Shown here in pieces: positions 1 to 12,345 of a stretch of DNA of 64,000 nucleotides. Origin of the DNA: Siphonodentalium dalli (Eukaryota; Mollusca; Scaphopoda; Gadilida; Siphonodentaliidae); contig CP136065.1 in the NCBI GenBank assembly GCA_032622095.1, positions 22,866,134 to 22,930,133 of the forward strand, given 5' to 3'. How positions within the stretch are numbered: the first letter of the stretch is position 1; every line of letters begins with the position of its first letter. The notes beneath the pieces were generated by a model, which ran no database searches, was not told the DNA's origin, and saw nothing but the letters and a program-made list of their open reading frames with translations. The translations under genes and the position numbers were made by a program.

Positions 1-670
1 CATTTAATACTACATATATTTTTAATTTGCTCATAACAAAAAGCTATCAAATTACTCTTCCTTCTTCTTGTTATGCATTCATGCATGTGTTGAGGCCCAC
101 TATTACAAAAATGCAATAAAACCTTACCCAAATATTTCAATAGACTCACTGGCTCAATTTAGCCCTTTCATTGCGTGAATGCAGACAGTGACTGCAAGCT
201 AACCATATACTTTGTTGGGGCTTTATTCAGTGTATATAATAACATGATACTTGTTGCATATTTGAATATAATATGACATTGGAATTGTGCCGCTTTTTAT
301 GTGTATGTAATATAATATACATTCAACTATTGTTAACATGGTGCAACATACCACAACATTTTGCCAACGAGTGCAACTCATGTTCTGTTGGTATTAAACA
401 ACAAAAGTTTCTCACTCTTTTGGTCTCATTTGGTAGTTAAGTGAATTTAACCGCCACTTGCCATAGTGATTCAGAGACTATGGGCTTCCAAGTTCAGTTC
501 ACATTGACATAGATGCTATTGACATCTGCATTTTTCTCGAAGAATATCTTGCTCCAGATTGATCATGGCGGCATGCCTGCCATCCGATGAAGAAAAATAA
601 AATAATACAGGAGTTTTTAACTTAAAGGGGCACTGTACACTAAATCCGGCCTTTTATAGTGAACAGAATA
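1..670. other. AT-rich DNA without recognisable gene
   Basis: No open frame here carries a recognisable domain. I see no hairpin, tandem array or match to another part of the window. Confidence 0.5.
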
Positions 671-695
671 GATGCAACAAATTTCATCCACTTTA

Positions 696-753
696 TCTCT
701 CTCTCTCTCTCTCTCTCTCTCGATCTCTCTCTCGATCTCTCTCTCTCTCTCTT
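696..753. repeat. (CT)n microsatellite
   Basis: An imperfect CT/TCTC tract is interrupted by two CGATCTCT steps. Serine/leucine and arginine/glutamate open frames across it on the two strands are low-complexity artefacts. Confidence 0.9.
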
Positions 754-1748
754 TCAGAAAGAGACAGTCTGACTTCGACCTTGGGGAACTTTTAAGGTAT
801 AAGTTCCAGCTCATTCACAATGAATTACTGCTACATCTGGGAACCCACTACATGTATAAAGAGGTGATTGCATAGGGGTGTGTCGTTAAAACGAGTCAGA
901 TATAAATTAAGCACCAGCTAATGGGTACATCGATGTCGTCCATTTCAAAGTCAATAATTATCGATAAAGAAACCCACCTTTTGTACAAAACATCTTGTAT
1001 CGATAAATCTAATCTCAATCACCCCAAATCAATCGCATATTTAAATCCAAGTTGGACTATATTCCCATACTTAATAATAATTACGAAGCGACTTCTGAGT
1101 AAACAATTTACGTGTGATGCCTGTTTAACCAATCAATGATCGGTATACTCAGTGCGCGCTCGTGAATTGGTCACTTCGTTTTCAATGCAAAAACTAATTG
1201 TCCACTGAATTTTTTTATTTTTTTTAGGGACTAATAAAAGTGCCGGTGTCCATCTGTTAGTCCGTCCCTGTTTACATTTGGATACTAGTTCGTCTAATAA
1301 TAAGTAAAATTGATAGTCATGTGTCTAATTTTCGTTACGTGGCTAGGCATGTAACATCATTCAGATGAACCCTCAAAAATTATCTATTTGGCCTAATCAG
1401 CCTATTTAATTTTGAAATCACTCAAAAGTGGGAAACTAAAAGTCCATTGATTTATGACATCCATGATTTGGCAATAGGAGGTGTTCGGACAGTTATGTGG
1501 CTAGTCACCCAATCACGGACCTGTCAGTTTCTCCTATTCCACTGTCCTAGTTGCTGTATGTAAGTTTTTGAGTTTCAGTCTGCTTCTTCTGCTATAATTC
1601 CAACATGTTATAATTCCATAATCTGAAATTTTATCACTATCAACTACTTGATTGCCACATAATATTTTATGGATACTTTAGAAGCCACATACAAATTAGA
1701 GACACATAATTATTTTAGCCATATAACTCATAGCCACATATCTACCCA
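754..1748. other. Unannotated AT-rich stretch
   Basis: Only short frames without domains are present. Around 1225-1330, a run reading GGGACTAATAAAAGTGCC followed by a CCGTCCCTG segment resembles the start of the tandem-core elements seen later in the window, but no partner end was found. Confidence 0.4.
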
Positions 1749-1816
1749 TTTGCATTCTCTATAAATGCGAGACTCCCAATGGGAGACTCACATATATACA
1801 AGAAATCACTGGCACA
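1749..1816. mobile_element. Short hairpin MITE, TGCATTCTCT family, copy 1
   Basis: The left half reads TTTGCATTCTCTATAAATGC. A centre of GAGACTCCCAATGGGAGACTC follows, and the right half ends in CACTGGCACA. Further copies lie at 27277-27424, 30593-30656 and 31051-31123, all of the same hairpin design. This copy is the most diverged in the left arm. It has no coding capacity. Confidence 0.6.
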
Positions 1817-2373
1817 TGATATTTAATGCTGCACCATCGCAGCTCCCATCATGAAAGGGTTAATAGAGATATATCAGAGTGGATGGAGACCCTGGATCAG
1901 TTTGACGTGTTCATATGTGAACAAATTATATCACATGAATCCCCTATTATATCATTAAAAAAGCCATTACATATTTCCTTATATTACATAGTTTATATGT
2001 CACTAGTGACGAATAAGCGCGTGCTTCCCATCAACTTGGCACCGCGCGAACAAAATTACTTTACATTGATTATGTGGATTAATACTATTATGAAAAGCCT
2101 CACATGACACCAAAACCAGACAATGCAAATGATTGATTTGCCAATTTAAGTATTTTTCTAACTAGGTTGCACTAATGAAAATAAACACAAAAACAATGAG
2201 GTAAATTGGGGGGACTATATTTTTCGTCGGAATCATGAGCATGCAATACTTCATATATGGTTGTGAAATGTCTTAGCCAACGATGTAAATGTGTGCATTT
2301 TAAAGCTTCTTTGAGGGATTCTGTTTTGTTAAAAAGGCATAAAGCTCTAGTTTTTTTTGTATGTGATATACAA
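1817..2373. other. Unannotated stretch
   Basis: A 93-codon open frame from 1826 to 2107 has no motif that I recognise and no repeat or splice context supporting it. Nothing else stands out. Confidence 0.4.
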
Positions 2374-2520
2374 GATCTTCAACTCGTTATGTTGGGATAT
2401 AAGATTTTATGAAACTCGTTTGATAAATTTGATTCACAACTCGTCTACGACTCGTTGTGAATCAAATTCATCAAACTCGTTTCATAAAATCTTATATCCC
2501 AACATAACTTGTTTGAGATC
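2374..2520. mobile_element. 147-bp hairpin MITE
   Basis: Two arms of about 70 bp, starting GATCTTCAACTCG and ending TTGTTTGAGATC, fold over a centre near ACTCGTCTACGACTCG. The arms are nearly perfect complements, for example TATGTTGGGATATAAG against CTTATATCCCAACATA. No second copy was found in the window, so the family assignment rests on structure alone. Confidence 0.75.
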
Positions 2521-2572
2521 CTCATTATCATACACGGTGTGAATTGTATAATATTATACAACATCACCACTA

Positions 2573-2640
2573 TGTTTCTGAGATCCATACTGGAAGCACG
2601 CTTCCTTTTTATACCGCCACTTTTCAAAGAAAAATGGGGG
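2573..2640 (+). repeat. Fragment of repeat R1
   Basis: The stretch TTCTGAGATCC followed by GGAAGCACGCTTCC and TATACCGCCACTTTTCAAAG matches the 3' part of R1 at 9417-9470 and 24495-24546 with a few substitutions. Confidence 0.6.
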
Positions 2641-2724
2641 TATACAGGGGGGGGGTCAGGAAAAAAATTACGGATACAAGGTGGAAATTTTGTGTTTTTC
2701 AGATTTGGGGAGCCACCAAGCGTA

Positions 2725-2808
2725 AGTTTTTTCCACCCAGGTCTGGGACACCCACCCGGGACCGTACGTTTTTTCCACCCAGGTCTGGGACACCCACCCC
2801 CGAAATTT
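2725..2808 (+). repeat. Tandem 41-bp duplication
   Basis: The segment TTTTTTCCACCCAGGTCTGG followed by GACACCCACC occurs twice, head to tail. It lies next to a G-rich tract at 2636-2660. Frames across it are proline-rich artefacts. Confidence 0.8.
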
Positions 2809-2829
2809 ATGAAAATCTTGTAAATTATA

Positions 2830-3240
2830 CTAAATAATTTGTTGTTGGCAGGGTAAGGGTCTCGCATTGTGTCTGCACCGGAACTGAGAGAACGCTGATC
2901 AAGTACACCCAGAAAAAATAATCAAACAAAGCACATGGCTGAACAATATGCCAACAAAACCAGTGACAAAACCTTTAAAAACCCAAATAGTTATGGTTAT
3001 AAAGGTAAAATGCCCACTTTAACAGGATAGTTGTGTCCCTTATTAGCTATAGGTTAAAATGTGTGCATGTGTAAAGTAAAAACACCATCAATTTGATTAA
3101 ATAAACACAGTTCCAGTCCTAGCTCCATGTGGCCGGAAATAACTGGTGAGAAATGAGGAGCTCCCCTTAAAATCATTCTTGGCGAGTGACGAGTAGCTCT
3201 CCTACAAAATGTTGAGGCGAGTAGTATCCGAGCAGATCTC
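2830..3240. other. Unannotated stretch left of foldback element 1
   Basis: No gene is visible. A run around 3175-3235 with repeated GCGAGT steps may be a diverged outer part of the following inverted-repeat element, whose right side also carries GCGAGTATGG at 8269-8278. Confidence 0.3.
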
Positions 3241-3244
3241 CCGA

Positions 3245-6200
3245 ATAGACCTTGAGCTACCATATGGCCACCCTCCCCCCTGTGCGGATTTTAGCCGACT
3301 ATGTTTTTCCGATAGAGGGATGTATTTCACACATTTTTCTGCTTGTTTGCCACTCGGGCGTGGGGGCTTTTTCATTTTATAGCGATTTTTATAAAACTAC
3401 TGTGATTTTTTGCGATAAAATCCTTATTGGGGGTAGGGGAAATATTTCTCTCAAAATTAATACTAAAACTGTATGTATCTTCTCAAACTCAGTTTCATTC
3501 GAACTGAATATAACAAGTGTCTGCGTAGATAGCGTCACATGGGCACCTGACTCGATATTTTTCTTAAAGTGACACCGATGATATGATTTTTCGTTTATTT
3601 TTTGAAGATATATCTGAAAAAGTACAGTGTGTGAACTTACGCATGCATAACGTGATTAAACTATGAACAATACCGATGTTTTCATGATTTTCCACGTGAA
3701 CATAGACCAGGCCAGTTTTCTATAACATTCCACGAGCACATGGATGCATATAGGTAGTCAATGTTCACATGTTTCGAGGCCATTGAATCCAAGATGGCCG
3801 CCAAAATTGAATATCTGACTTGATAAATTTTAATTCGCAATCACTCGGGCAGTTTATGAGATATTAAGTCGTGCGATATGTTATTATATTGATAGTTGAG
3901 TAGTCCTTATTGAGAAGTATAAATAAATTTCATATATTTAAAATGGCCGCCAAAATGGCCGCCAAAATGGCCACCGGAAGTAGAAAATATGACTATTTTT
4001 CACTCATATCTTCTTGATCAGTTTCTGCTGTTTGGAACTGATTGAGGATTGTGACCTTATTTTTTATAGTTTTAAATTAACTAATCATTGGGGTAATGAA
4101 AAAAGCAATTATTGGGGTCCTAGCCCCCTCCGTTCCCTCAAAAGTTTGATTTTACAGAATGCGGTATAAAATTTCACCAAAAAATCACAATTGGGTTTCT
4201 GTTCAAATTTCAACAAAGAATGAGCACAACTGTGGAATGTAAGTAAGGAATACCATTATACATGGATACTCCAATTCATAGGAACAAAAGTTGTTACTTT
4301 GGATCAAAATGGCCACCAAAATGGCCGCCAAAATATGGAAAATGTTAGATATTGCCCCAGTGTGTCCTGGAATCGCTTACAATTTGCGGTTGATGAATGA
4401 AATTGGCTATTCTGCCTTTTATACATTGAATACTAACATTGTTACTAACTATTGTAACAAAGACATTACCAGAAATATTGGATATCACTCTCACAAACGT
4501 GACATAAATATCGGCAAAAAATCTCTTCTCATGTTTGAACCATTTTTTGCAAGTAAACTGTAACTATCTTTGGCATGAGAGGTGTTTATTGTTTTTATCT
4601 ATCTTAAATGTGTCACAATAAGGTGTTTTATGACCAAATTACTCAAGGTGGCTTCCAAACAAAATGGCAACTAAATTGGGTAAAAAGTTGATTTTCACAT
4701 ATATCCGGAACATAATTATCTGCTGTTCCGAAAAGGTAGCAAAGTGTGACTAACTTTGTTATTATACACGTTAGTTAATCGACCGACAACTACATTTTAT
4801 ATTCTGGTTGGCACTGTACATTATGAGGCACGATCATTTAATTTTAAAATGTGCAGTGTACAATTGTGCCGAAAACGTCTTTTGGGATTCTGGCCAAGTT
4901 TTTGAAAATAAATGGGCAGAACTTTGAAACGGAACTGAGAGGGACCATCCGACCATAATATGTGGCTACTCTTCTTGCCCATTAGCATAAACACTTATCA
5001 ACTATTGTCAGGAAAATCGTTTAACATTTCCTCCGTCGTGCATACACGCCACCAAGGAGGACTCTCTGGTGTGATCTCTATATCAAGTAACATATCATTG
5101 AGTTATTGTGGAAAGCGATAGCCACCCAAGGTACACATGTACAACCCACCTGGGCCATACAGTCACTCCAAATACAAATAAACAACACACATATGACAAT
5201 ATAGTCGCTCGCTTTATAAACATACACCTCACCCATAACCACACAGCCATACTTGTGTATATCCCTGCACACCACACATGACCATACATCTGTCAATAAC
5301 AATTTAATGCATGCACGCCAGGTATACCTCCTACAACTGACCAATGACCGTATCATCACTATATGTATACATATTCACCACATTCATGGTCACACAGTCA
5401 ATCATTGTATACATATTTACCTCACCATTGGCCATACAGTCAATCCATGTGTACCTATGTTCCACACCCATGGCCAAATGGCCACTCAAGGTATACATAT
5501 ACACCCCACCCATATACCCCGCACAGTCATGGGTCAACATACATGTACACCATGTAAACTGTTACACCTGACCCATGACCATATAGCCACTCCCTGTATT
5601 CACCACATTCATGATCATACAGTCACTACAGGTACACATATTCACATGACCATTGGTCATACGGTCAATCCCTGCATATCTACTCGCCACGCCAATTGCG
5701 AAATAGCCACTCAAGATAAGCATATACACCCCACGCATAACCATAGAGTGACTCCAGGTATACATATGCACCTCAGCAATGGTCATATAGTCACACGTGC
5801 TATACATATATACCCCTCGCCCAATGACCATACAACCACTTGGCGTATACCCGTACACATGACATATGACAATGAGTCACCATACATGCACACCAGGTAT
5901 ACTCCTACACCTGACCCATTTCACTCCGTGTGTACATATTCACCACATTGGTGATCACACGGTCACTCCTTGTACACCTATTCATTTCATTAATTGCCAC
6001 ACAGTCACTCCCTGTATACATATTCACCATACCCATGGTTATATAGCCACTCGATATATACATATGCAACACAAACATGCCCATAGAGTCACTCGAGGTG
6101 TACATATACACATCACTAATGACAATAAAGTCCTTCCAGGTGTACCAATACTTCTCACACATGATCAATTATACATTCCAGACTTTTATATACACCCCAC

Positions 6201-8256
6201 ACATGACAATTCAGTCACTCGCCATCCATGATCACACAGTTACTCCCTGTATACCTATACATCCACCGATGACAATATACATCCACGACATATATAAATA
6301 TACATCCCGGCACCCATTACCACCACGGCACTCCCTATATACATACACGCTCGCCAACGACCACCCAGATATACTCAGGCATGTATATTCATGACCGTGC
6401 TGTCAGTCCATTTACACCTATACACATTACACATATTCATCCAACCACTCCCTATTTATCCATATACCCCACCCATCATCACATAGACACCAGATGTATA
6501 CATGGTCACCCACATGTGGCAATACAGCCACCAAATATATAGCTATACATCCCACCCATGACCGTAGTCACTCCATATATACATAAACAACACATATGAC
6601 ATTGTAGCTACTCCCGTTATATCCGCACACAATATCATTGTACGTACAGCCACATCGTGTTACCCGTATATCCACACATAACCATACAGTCACTCCATGT
6701 AAACATATTCAGCTCACACATTACCATACGGCCACTACTTGTATACATATACATCTCACAATGGACTTCCCACTTACGATCATATAGACATTCCTTGTAT
6801 ATCTGTTCACATCATTCATGATCATAAAATAACTCCATGTATACCTATTCAACTCACGTATGACCATGCAGTAACTCACGGGCTACCATATTGACCTCCC
6901 TCTTGTATCGAGGTGATCAATTTTATCCTAATGAGTCAAATTAGCCAGAATAGTCACCACAGATTATGGTTCATCTTAGTTCCGTTTCAAAGATTCAAAG
7001 TGGCCAGAATCCCAAAAGAGGTTTTCGGCAAAATTCCATAAGCAACTTTAAAATGAATTTGTCATGCCCCATAAGGAACCGGGACAGCCAATAATATTTA
7101 GTTGTCAGTTGATTACCTAACATGCATAATAACCAAGTAAGTTACAATTTGCTAACTTTTCGGAACAGCAGACAATAATGTTCCGGATATATGTGAACAA
7201 TGAACTTTTTACCCAAGTTGGTTGCCATTTTGGAAGTCATCTTGAGTAATTTGCTCTATAATGACCTTAGTGTGACACATTTACATTAGACCAAAACGAT
7301 AAACACCGTTCATATCAAAGTTAGTTACAGTTTACTTTTAATAAAAATTATCAAAACATGAAAAGTTAATTTTTGCCGATATTTATGTCAAGTGTGTGAG
7401 AGTAAAATCCAATATTTCTGGTAATGTCAGTGGTTACAATACTAAAACTTAACCAAGGTGAATCAGACATGTTAGTTTTCAATGGATATAAGGCAGAATA
7501 GCCAATTTACTTCATCAACCACAGATTGTAAGCGATTGCAATGAACGCTGGGGCAATATATTTACAATATTTACAATTTTCCATATTTTGGCGGCCATTT
7601 TGATCCAAAGTAACAATTTTGGTTCCAATGACTTGGAATATTCACGGGTAATGGTATGTCTCACTTACATAACACAGTTCTGCTCATTCCTTGTTGAAAT
7701 GTGACTAGAATCCCAATTGTGATTTTTTTGTGAAAATTTTATACCGCTTCCTGTAAAGTCAAATTTTTGAGGGATCGGAAGGGCCTAGGACCCAATGAAT
7801 TTCTTATTTCATTGCCCCAATGATCAGTTAATATAAACAATACAAAATAAAGTCACAATTCTCAATCAGTTCTAAACAGCAGAAACTGATATAGAAGATA
7901 TTAGTGAAAAAGTGTCACATTTTCCACTTCCGGTGGCCATTTTGGCGGCCATTTTAAATATATGAAATTTATTCCTACAAATAAATAAGGAGTACTCAAT
8001 TATCAATAGAATTGCATATCGCACGACGTAATACCTCATAAACTTCCTGATTAATTGCGAATTGAAATTTACCTGGTTAGATATTCAACGTTGGCGGCCA
8101 TCTTGGATTCAAAGACCGATAACTCTATAAAGTCCCCATCGCCAGATGGCAAACAACCGGCAAATTGAAGGACTTATATAGTTCTACAAAGATATCATAA
8201 CCACCAAAAATCCGCATAGGGGGGAGGGGGGTCTACATGCAGCTCAAGCTCTAGAA
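3245..8256. mobile_element. Foldback element 1: inverted arms around a minisatellite
   Basis: The left arm (about 3245-5005) and right arm (about 6905-8256) are inverted copies. CCTCCCCCCTGTGCGGATTTT near 3270 pairs with AATCCGCATAGGGGGGAGG near 8209. AATCCAAGATGGCCGCC near 3788 pairs with GGCGGCCATCTTGGATT near 8094. GAAACGGAACTGAG near 4926 pairs with the stretch near 6980. The left arm carries about 400 bp more than the right between 3300 and 3775. The loop is the minisatellite annotated separately. No transposase-like frame was found, so the element looks non-autonomous. The arms differ by substitutions and small gaps, so it is not recent. Confidence 0.75.
5085..6895 (+). repeat. Minisatellite of ~42-bp degenerate units
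   Basis: Units read roughly GTATACATATTCACCAC, then CCATGACCATACAGTCACTCC. Successive CAGTCACTCC-like anchors at about 6001, 6043, 6084 and 6126 are 41-42 bp apart. Because 42 is divisible by three, several frames stay open for up to 233 codons and give a 14-residue periodic His/Thr/Ile peptide (5253-5954). I treat these as by-products: several frames and both strands are open at once, and nothing suggests selection. The array occupies the loop of foldback element 1. Confidence 0.85.
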
Positions 8257-8473
8257 GGCATGAGGGGGGCGAGTATGGGAGGGGGTCTCCCCCCGGAAAT
8301 TTTGAAAATTAGATGATCTGAGATTGATACTATACAATTTGTCCCACCTCAGAATTTTAAAGCCTTCAAATAACGATTTTGTGTCAATAAGTGACAAAAA
8401 TGCAATACCACATTGCTAATAGTACACAAGCAAGTAAGTTGGTATATTTGAAATAAAGTTATCTGATATATTA
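8257..8473. other. Unannotated AT-rich DNA
   Basis: It follows the right arm of foldback element 1 and includes a G-rich run with GGGGGTCTCCCCCC near 8281. No gene or repeat match was found. Confidence 0.4.
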
Positions 8474-8700
8474 CGCACATTTGAAGCATGTGTATTCTGA
8501 GTTATCGACAGTATTTTATTGAACCACGTGGTCTCTGTTTGTCGTGCAGAAATTGTATTGAATCGGAATCAGTTCGATTTTGAATTAATTCCTCGATCTA
8601 TTTTATTAAATAGCGCATATAATAAAAAGAAAACCTTCATGTTTTGAGTGAATACCGGAATTACCTCATTCGTGGTCACAGTGAGATACTGGAATCATAA
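8474..8700 (+). repeat. Repeat P, copy 1
   Basis: The segments ACATTTGAAGCATGTGTATTC, GTCGATAA-like GTTATCGACAGTATTTTATT and AACCACGTGGTC, and later GTGAATACCGGAATTACCTC, return in reverse complement at 63600-63755. On that other strand the order repeat P then repeat R1 is the same as here, so both sites carry pieces of one larger element. Confidence 0.7.
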
Positions 8701-8911
8701 CATAACGTTGATCATACAATGATTAAATTAAATCTTATTATGAAACATAAATCATAACACGAAATTTGTATGTGTTCTCTGGGTTTCTGCTATCTTTTAT
8801 TTTCCTACTCTTTATGACTATATCAGAAACTGCCTATACAGCAGAGTGCTCTACCTATCATTAGCTTATGTCAGCTTCCGGTGGGTAAGACATGGTACCT
8901 CTAATTGTGGA
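8701..8911. other. Spacer between repeat P and repeat R1
   Basis: AT-rich sequence without a gene. It is probably part of the same composite element as P and R1, but the copy at 63.2-63.8 kb has a different spacer. Confidence 0.35.
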
Positions 8912-9530
8912 CTCACTTGTATAAGGCTATAGCATGCACTACTATATGAATCTGATTGTTTCAATTCATTTTGAAGCTGTAATTTGTCTTAGAAATGATT
9001 TTGGGGGAAAAATGCATGCCGGGCTCGGGGGACACACCCGGACCCGGACCCGGTCCTTGTATCCTGTACTTGTTTCCGACCCCCCCCCCCCCCCCGGGTA
9101 TACTTGATTGACTTCGTATCTCTGCATGGGCATTTATTTCAGCCATGGGTTATCTGATTCGAATGAATTTGGTATGGAGGATTGCCATCATTATAAGGCA
9201 TTTTTGCATTTTCCATTATAGATTTGTCTTCTGTTTATTTGGAAATCTTGGGGGAGGGGGTTGTCGTCTGCGCATATATCTCAGCCATGGTTCATTGGAT
9301 CTCAATGAAATTTTACGTGGAGGTTCGCAATCATAAATGCTTTCAAAAGAGTGCCAAATGATGTTTGCATTTTCCATTCTAGAGTTATCCTGTGTTTACC
9401 TGGAAATAGTTTTGTTTCTGAGATCTGTATTCAAGGCACGCTACCATTTTATACCGCCAATTTTCAAAGGTATACTGGATTAACTTTGTCTGCCTGGGTG
9501 TTTATCTCAGCCATAGGTTATATATATCTT
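8912..9530 (+). repeat. Repeat R1, copy 1, with degenerate tandem subunits
   Basis: It is nearly identical to 23987-24602, including a 63-codon open frame at 9145-9336 that translates identically in both places. Within it, subunits of about 160 bp recur, each with a GGTTATCTGATTCGAATGA-like or GGTTCATTGGATCTCAATGA-like start and a TTTGCATTTTCCATT stretch. A poly-C run sits at 9080-9096. The near identity points to recent duplication. The frames carry no known domain, so I do not call a gene. Confidence 0.85.
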
Positions 9531-9721
9531 TAATTGTCCTCCATATGTGAAGAGTTATTGAATACAGAACATATACACACAGAAACATGGACAAAAATAT
9601 GTCAACATATATACAAGTACAAGTTTATACAAAACAAAGTTACATCACAAGGAATGGAATAACATACAGTCGCTACTCATTCGTGTATTATGCATTTAGG
9701 CACACACACAAGTCCACCCAT

Positions 9722-9866
9722 ACCATCATATGCACCCTCTCTCTCAGTTTCTCCCTTCTCATTCGATCTCTCTCTCTCTATCTCTATCTCGGTGATCTCT
9801 CCCACTTTCTTTTGCTCTCTCTCTCTATCTCTCTCTCTATCGGTAATCTCTCTCCCTCTGTCTTTT

Positions 9867-9912
<46 letters not shown>

Positions 9913-9950
9913 TCTCTCTCTCTCGCTCTCTCACACTCACTATCGAGTCT
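9722..9950. repeat. (CT)n microsatellite at the LINE A 3' side
   Basis: A long CT/CTCT tract with interruptions such as CGGTGATCTC and CGGTAATCTC. It abuts the 3' untranslated region of LINE A, where on the minus strand it reads (GA)n. It may have grown from the LINE tail or from the target. Confidence 0.9.
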
Positions 9951-10162
9951 CTGTCGCACACGCATCCACACTCTTTAACATATACATATTTTTAAGATGT
10001 CACGCTGCCACCGGTGCTGACGACGAACGACACGGAGAAAACGGTCGCGCGCCTACGTTGATGCGAACCTCCCAAAGTATTTCAATATGCCTTGTCGATT
10101 ACAGTCACTTGGAAGCTATATTTATTATATATTGCTCATGTTTAATAAGATGTAATTGTCAA

Positions 10163-11119
10163 TCAATTTCTTAACAAGGCCAAGCAATACCATAGCTTGA
10201 GACTTGATTTGGCTAAAAAGTGTACTGCAAATGGTAATGAACAATTTCCCATTTCTACTAAAGAAGATGGTATATTCCCCAGAAATATGGATAACTGCTT
10301 TGCCCCTGTCAACTCGACCATATACATAAAAGCATCTATTCCGAAAGTGTTGATGATATGGTACCAAATATTATTCCTTGTATTCGATATGGAAGTGCAG
10401 TTTATTATGGTATGTTCTATAATGCATTGATATTGCGTATTACATAGTAGACAAAGCCCGTTATCTTTATATGCGGTGTGAGCGAGAAGTCTAGCAATCA
10501 TAAGAAATGTAAATTGTTCATATGGATAAAGCCTGCATGTTTGCCACAGTAACGAGGAATTGAGTTTGGTTTGTGTAAGTCCATATTGTGCCAGATCACT
10601 ATTTGATTCAATACTCTTTCTCCACTCAAGTGCATTTATAGTGTTAATCTCAGTTTTTACGATATTCTTCCAGTATGATTTGGTGGGAAACGTGCTTTCA
10701 AGCGTATAGCGTTCTATGTACTCATATAAGTTATACCTCTTTAGAACTGTAGAAATATCTGCCATAAAGGATTGTGGGTGAGAAATTCCAAGAATATGAC
10801 TATGAAGCCGCACGAGGAACACGGATTTAGCGGTCTTATTTGTATTTAGTCTACACAATGTTGCCAGTAAGCTTAATTTCCTTTTATCAATATAGGATTC
10901 AAGCCCACCGCACCCCAGAAGCCCCTGTACGATGCATGTTCTGGTTTGTTGTGGGAATCCTTGAATATGTTTTAGGCAAAATCTATGTGCTCTCTCCGTG
11001 TATGCATGAGAAACATTAGATATATTCCAGAGCAGTTCACTACCGTACAGAGCCTTAGGGAGGACGATGGACTTGTAGATACTGAAACAACTGTATGGGG
11101 TGATACCGCCTGTGTATAA
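10163..11119 (-). pseudogene. LINE A ORF2, C-terminal region with CCHC finger
   Basis: This is the part of ORF2 downstream of the RT core. It stays in the RT frame and is separated from it by one TGA at 11120-11122. After the stop the frame reads on through a segment containing PKALYGSE and later the finger C-x2-C-x9-H-x4-C (CLLC...EHTIINC) near 10397-10453. The same spacing occurs in LINE B, and a one-residue-shorter version in LINE D. Such a Cys/His motif is usual at the C-terminus of many LINE ORF2 proteins and is thought to bind nucleic acid. The frame ends with a normal stop at 10163, after which the 3' untranslated region begins. No ATG belongs here, because this is an internal segment. 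Confidence 0.8.
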
Positions 11120-12345
11120 TCATGCATTAGTCAGCGATAGATATGTGCCTTTCGGTTTTGTGCAAATTTTGTTTGCAAGTTTTGAGTTAAAGCTGTATTT
11201 CTCAATAGGGATTCCCAAGTGTGTTCCGGATTGGATTTCATGTATTACATTGTTGCCAAATTGCCACGACCTCTGTGATTTAATGAATTCACGTTGCGTT
11301 TCATTAAAAACAATGATGAATGTCTTGGATGAGTTATAAAGGTATCTCCATTTCAAGCTATATTCTAGACAAATATTATACAAAGTACGTAGGCCTGACT
11401 CTGAAAGTGATAGCAGTACCATGTCATCCGCCTGTACTGGCGAAGTGCACTTTATGTCATGCATGTGGAGGCCACATAAAGAATTTTCCAACTCGTATAT
11501 GAGGTCGTCTACATACATCATATAAAATAGAGGTGAGAGGATAGAGCCTTGTCTAGCTCCTTGAAAGATGCCAAACCAGTCTGAGAAATTATTTCTATAC
11601 CTTACGCAGCATTCGATACCCGTCAGGAGTGCTTTGGAAGTGTGCCATATATTACCATTGAATCCTCTTTTATGCAATTTGTACAAAAGACCATTTAACC
11701 AGACGGAATCAAACGCTTTTGTGACGTCTAGAAAACAGGCGAATAATTTACTGTGCATCTCTTTAGTGTAGGAAATGCACTCCTGTAATAAGTACGAAGT
11801 TGCCATACAGCTTACTCCGCTCTGAAAACCATGTTGGAGCGGGTTGATGGCTATATTGTTTGGCGTGTATGATTGCAAGCGCATGAGTATCACTTTTTCA
11901 TATAGTTTATATAAAGCAGGCATGATTGTAATTGGTCTGTAGCTGTCAAATGCTTGTTTTGACTTTTTACCGCCTTTATATATAGATATCATCACTCCTT
12001 TCTTAGCATTGTTAGGAACATATGAAAATTCTAACATCTTACTGAAAAGGTGGCACAATTTACAAACTATGCATGGTGCGCTATAAACAATGTGTTCATT
12101 TGTTATCGAGTCATGTCCCGCTGCTTTATTCCTGTTGAGTTTAGGTATAATATCGGTCAACTCTGATTCACTGACTGGACAGCAGAGAATTTTATCAAGG
12201 TCGGTATATTTGTCTTTTTTAATAGACGATACATATGAATTAACCGATTTAAGATGATTAGCGTCAAACTGCTCATTTTGTAGCGGTATGAATAGGTTTC
12301 CATAGTATGATGCCCATGCGTTAGATATAGACTGGTTAGTATACG
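11120..12345 (-). pseudogene. LINE A ORF2, reverse transcriptase domain
   Basis: This is the catalytic core that copies element RNA at the target nick. Counting from 12160, I see KLNRNKAAGHDSI near the fingers, FLDVTKAFDSVW (motif A, about residues 143-154), QGARQGSILSP (motif B, about 200-210) and VQADDMVLL (motif C, about 242-250) followed by a thumb-like HLGIPIEK stretch. Motif C has Gln where Tyr or Phe usually precedes ADD. The frame stays open upstream to about 12345, where it shifts relative to the endonuclease/linker frame. The preceding stretch (SISNAWASYYGNLF) is a typical pre-RT region. The domain ends in TGA at 11120. Assignment to a LINE RT is secure. Activity of this copy is unlikely given the stops and the frameshift. 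Confidence 0.9.

Noticed and set aside
5253-5954. A 233-codon open frame with His/Thr-rich 14-residue repeats
   Set aside because: It is the translation of the ~42-bp minisatellite. Frames on both strands and in other phases are also open, as expected when the period is divisible by three.
10125-10367. Plus- and minus-strand short frames over the end of LINE A ORF2
   Set aside because: They overlap the recognised ORF2 C-terminal frame and carry no motif of their own.
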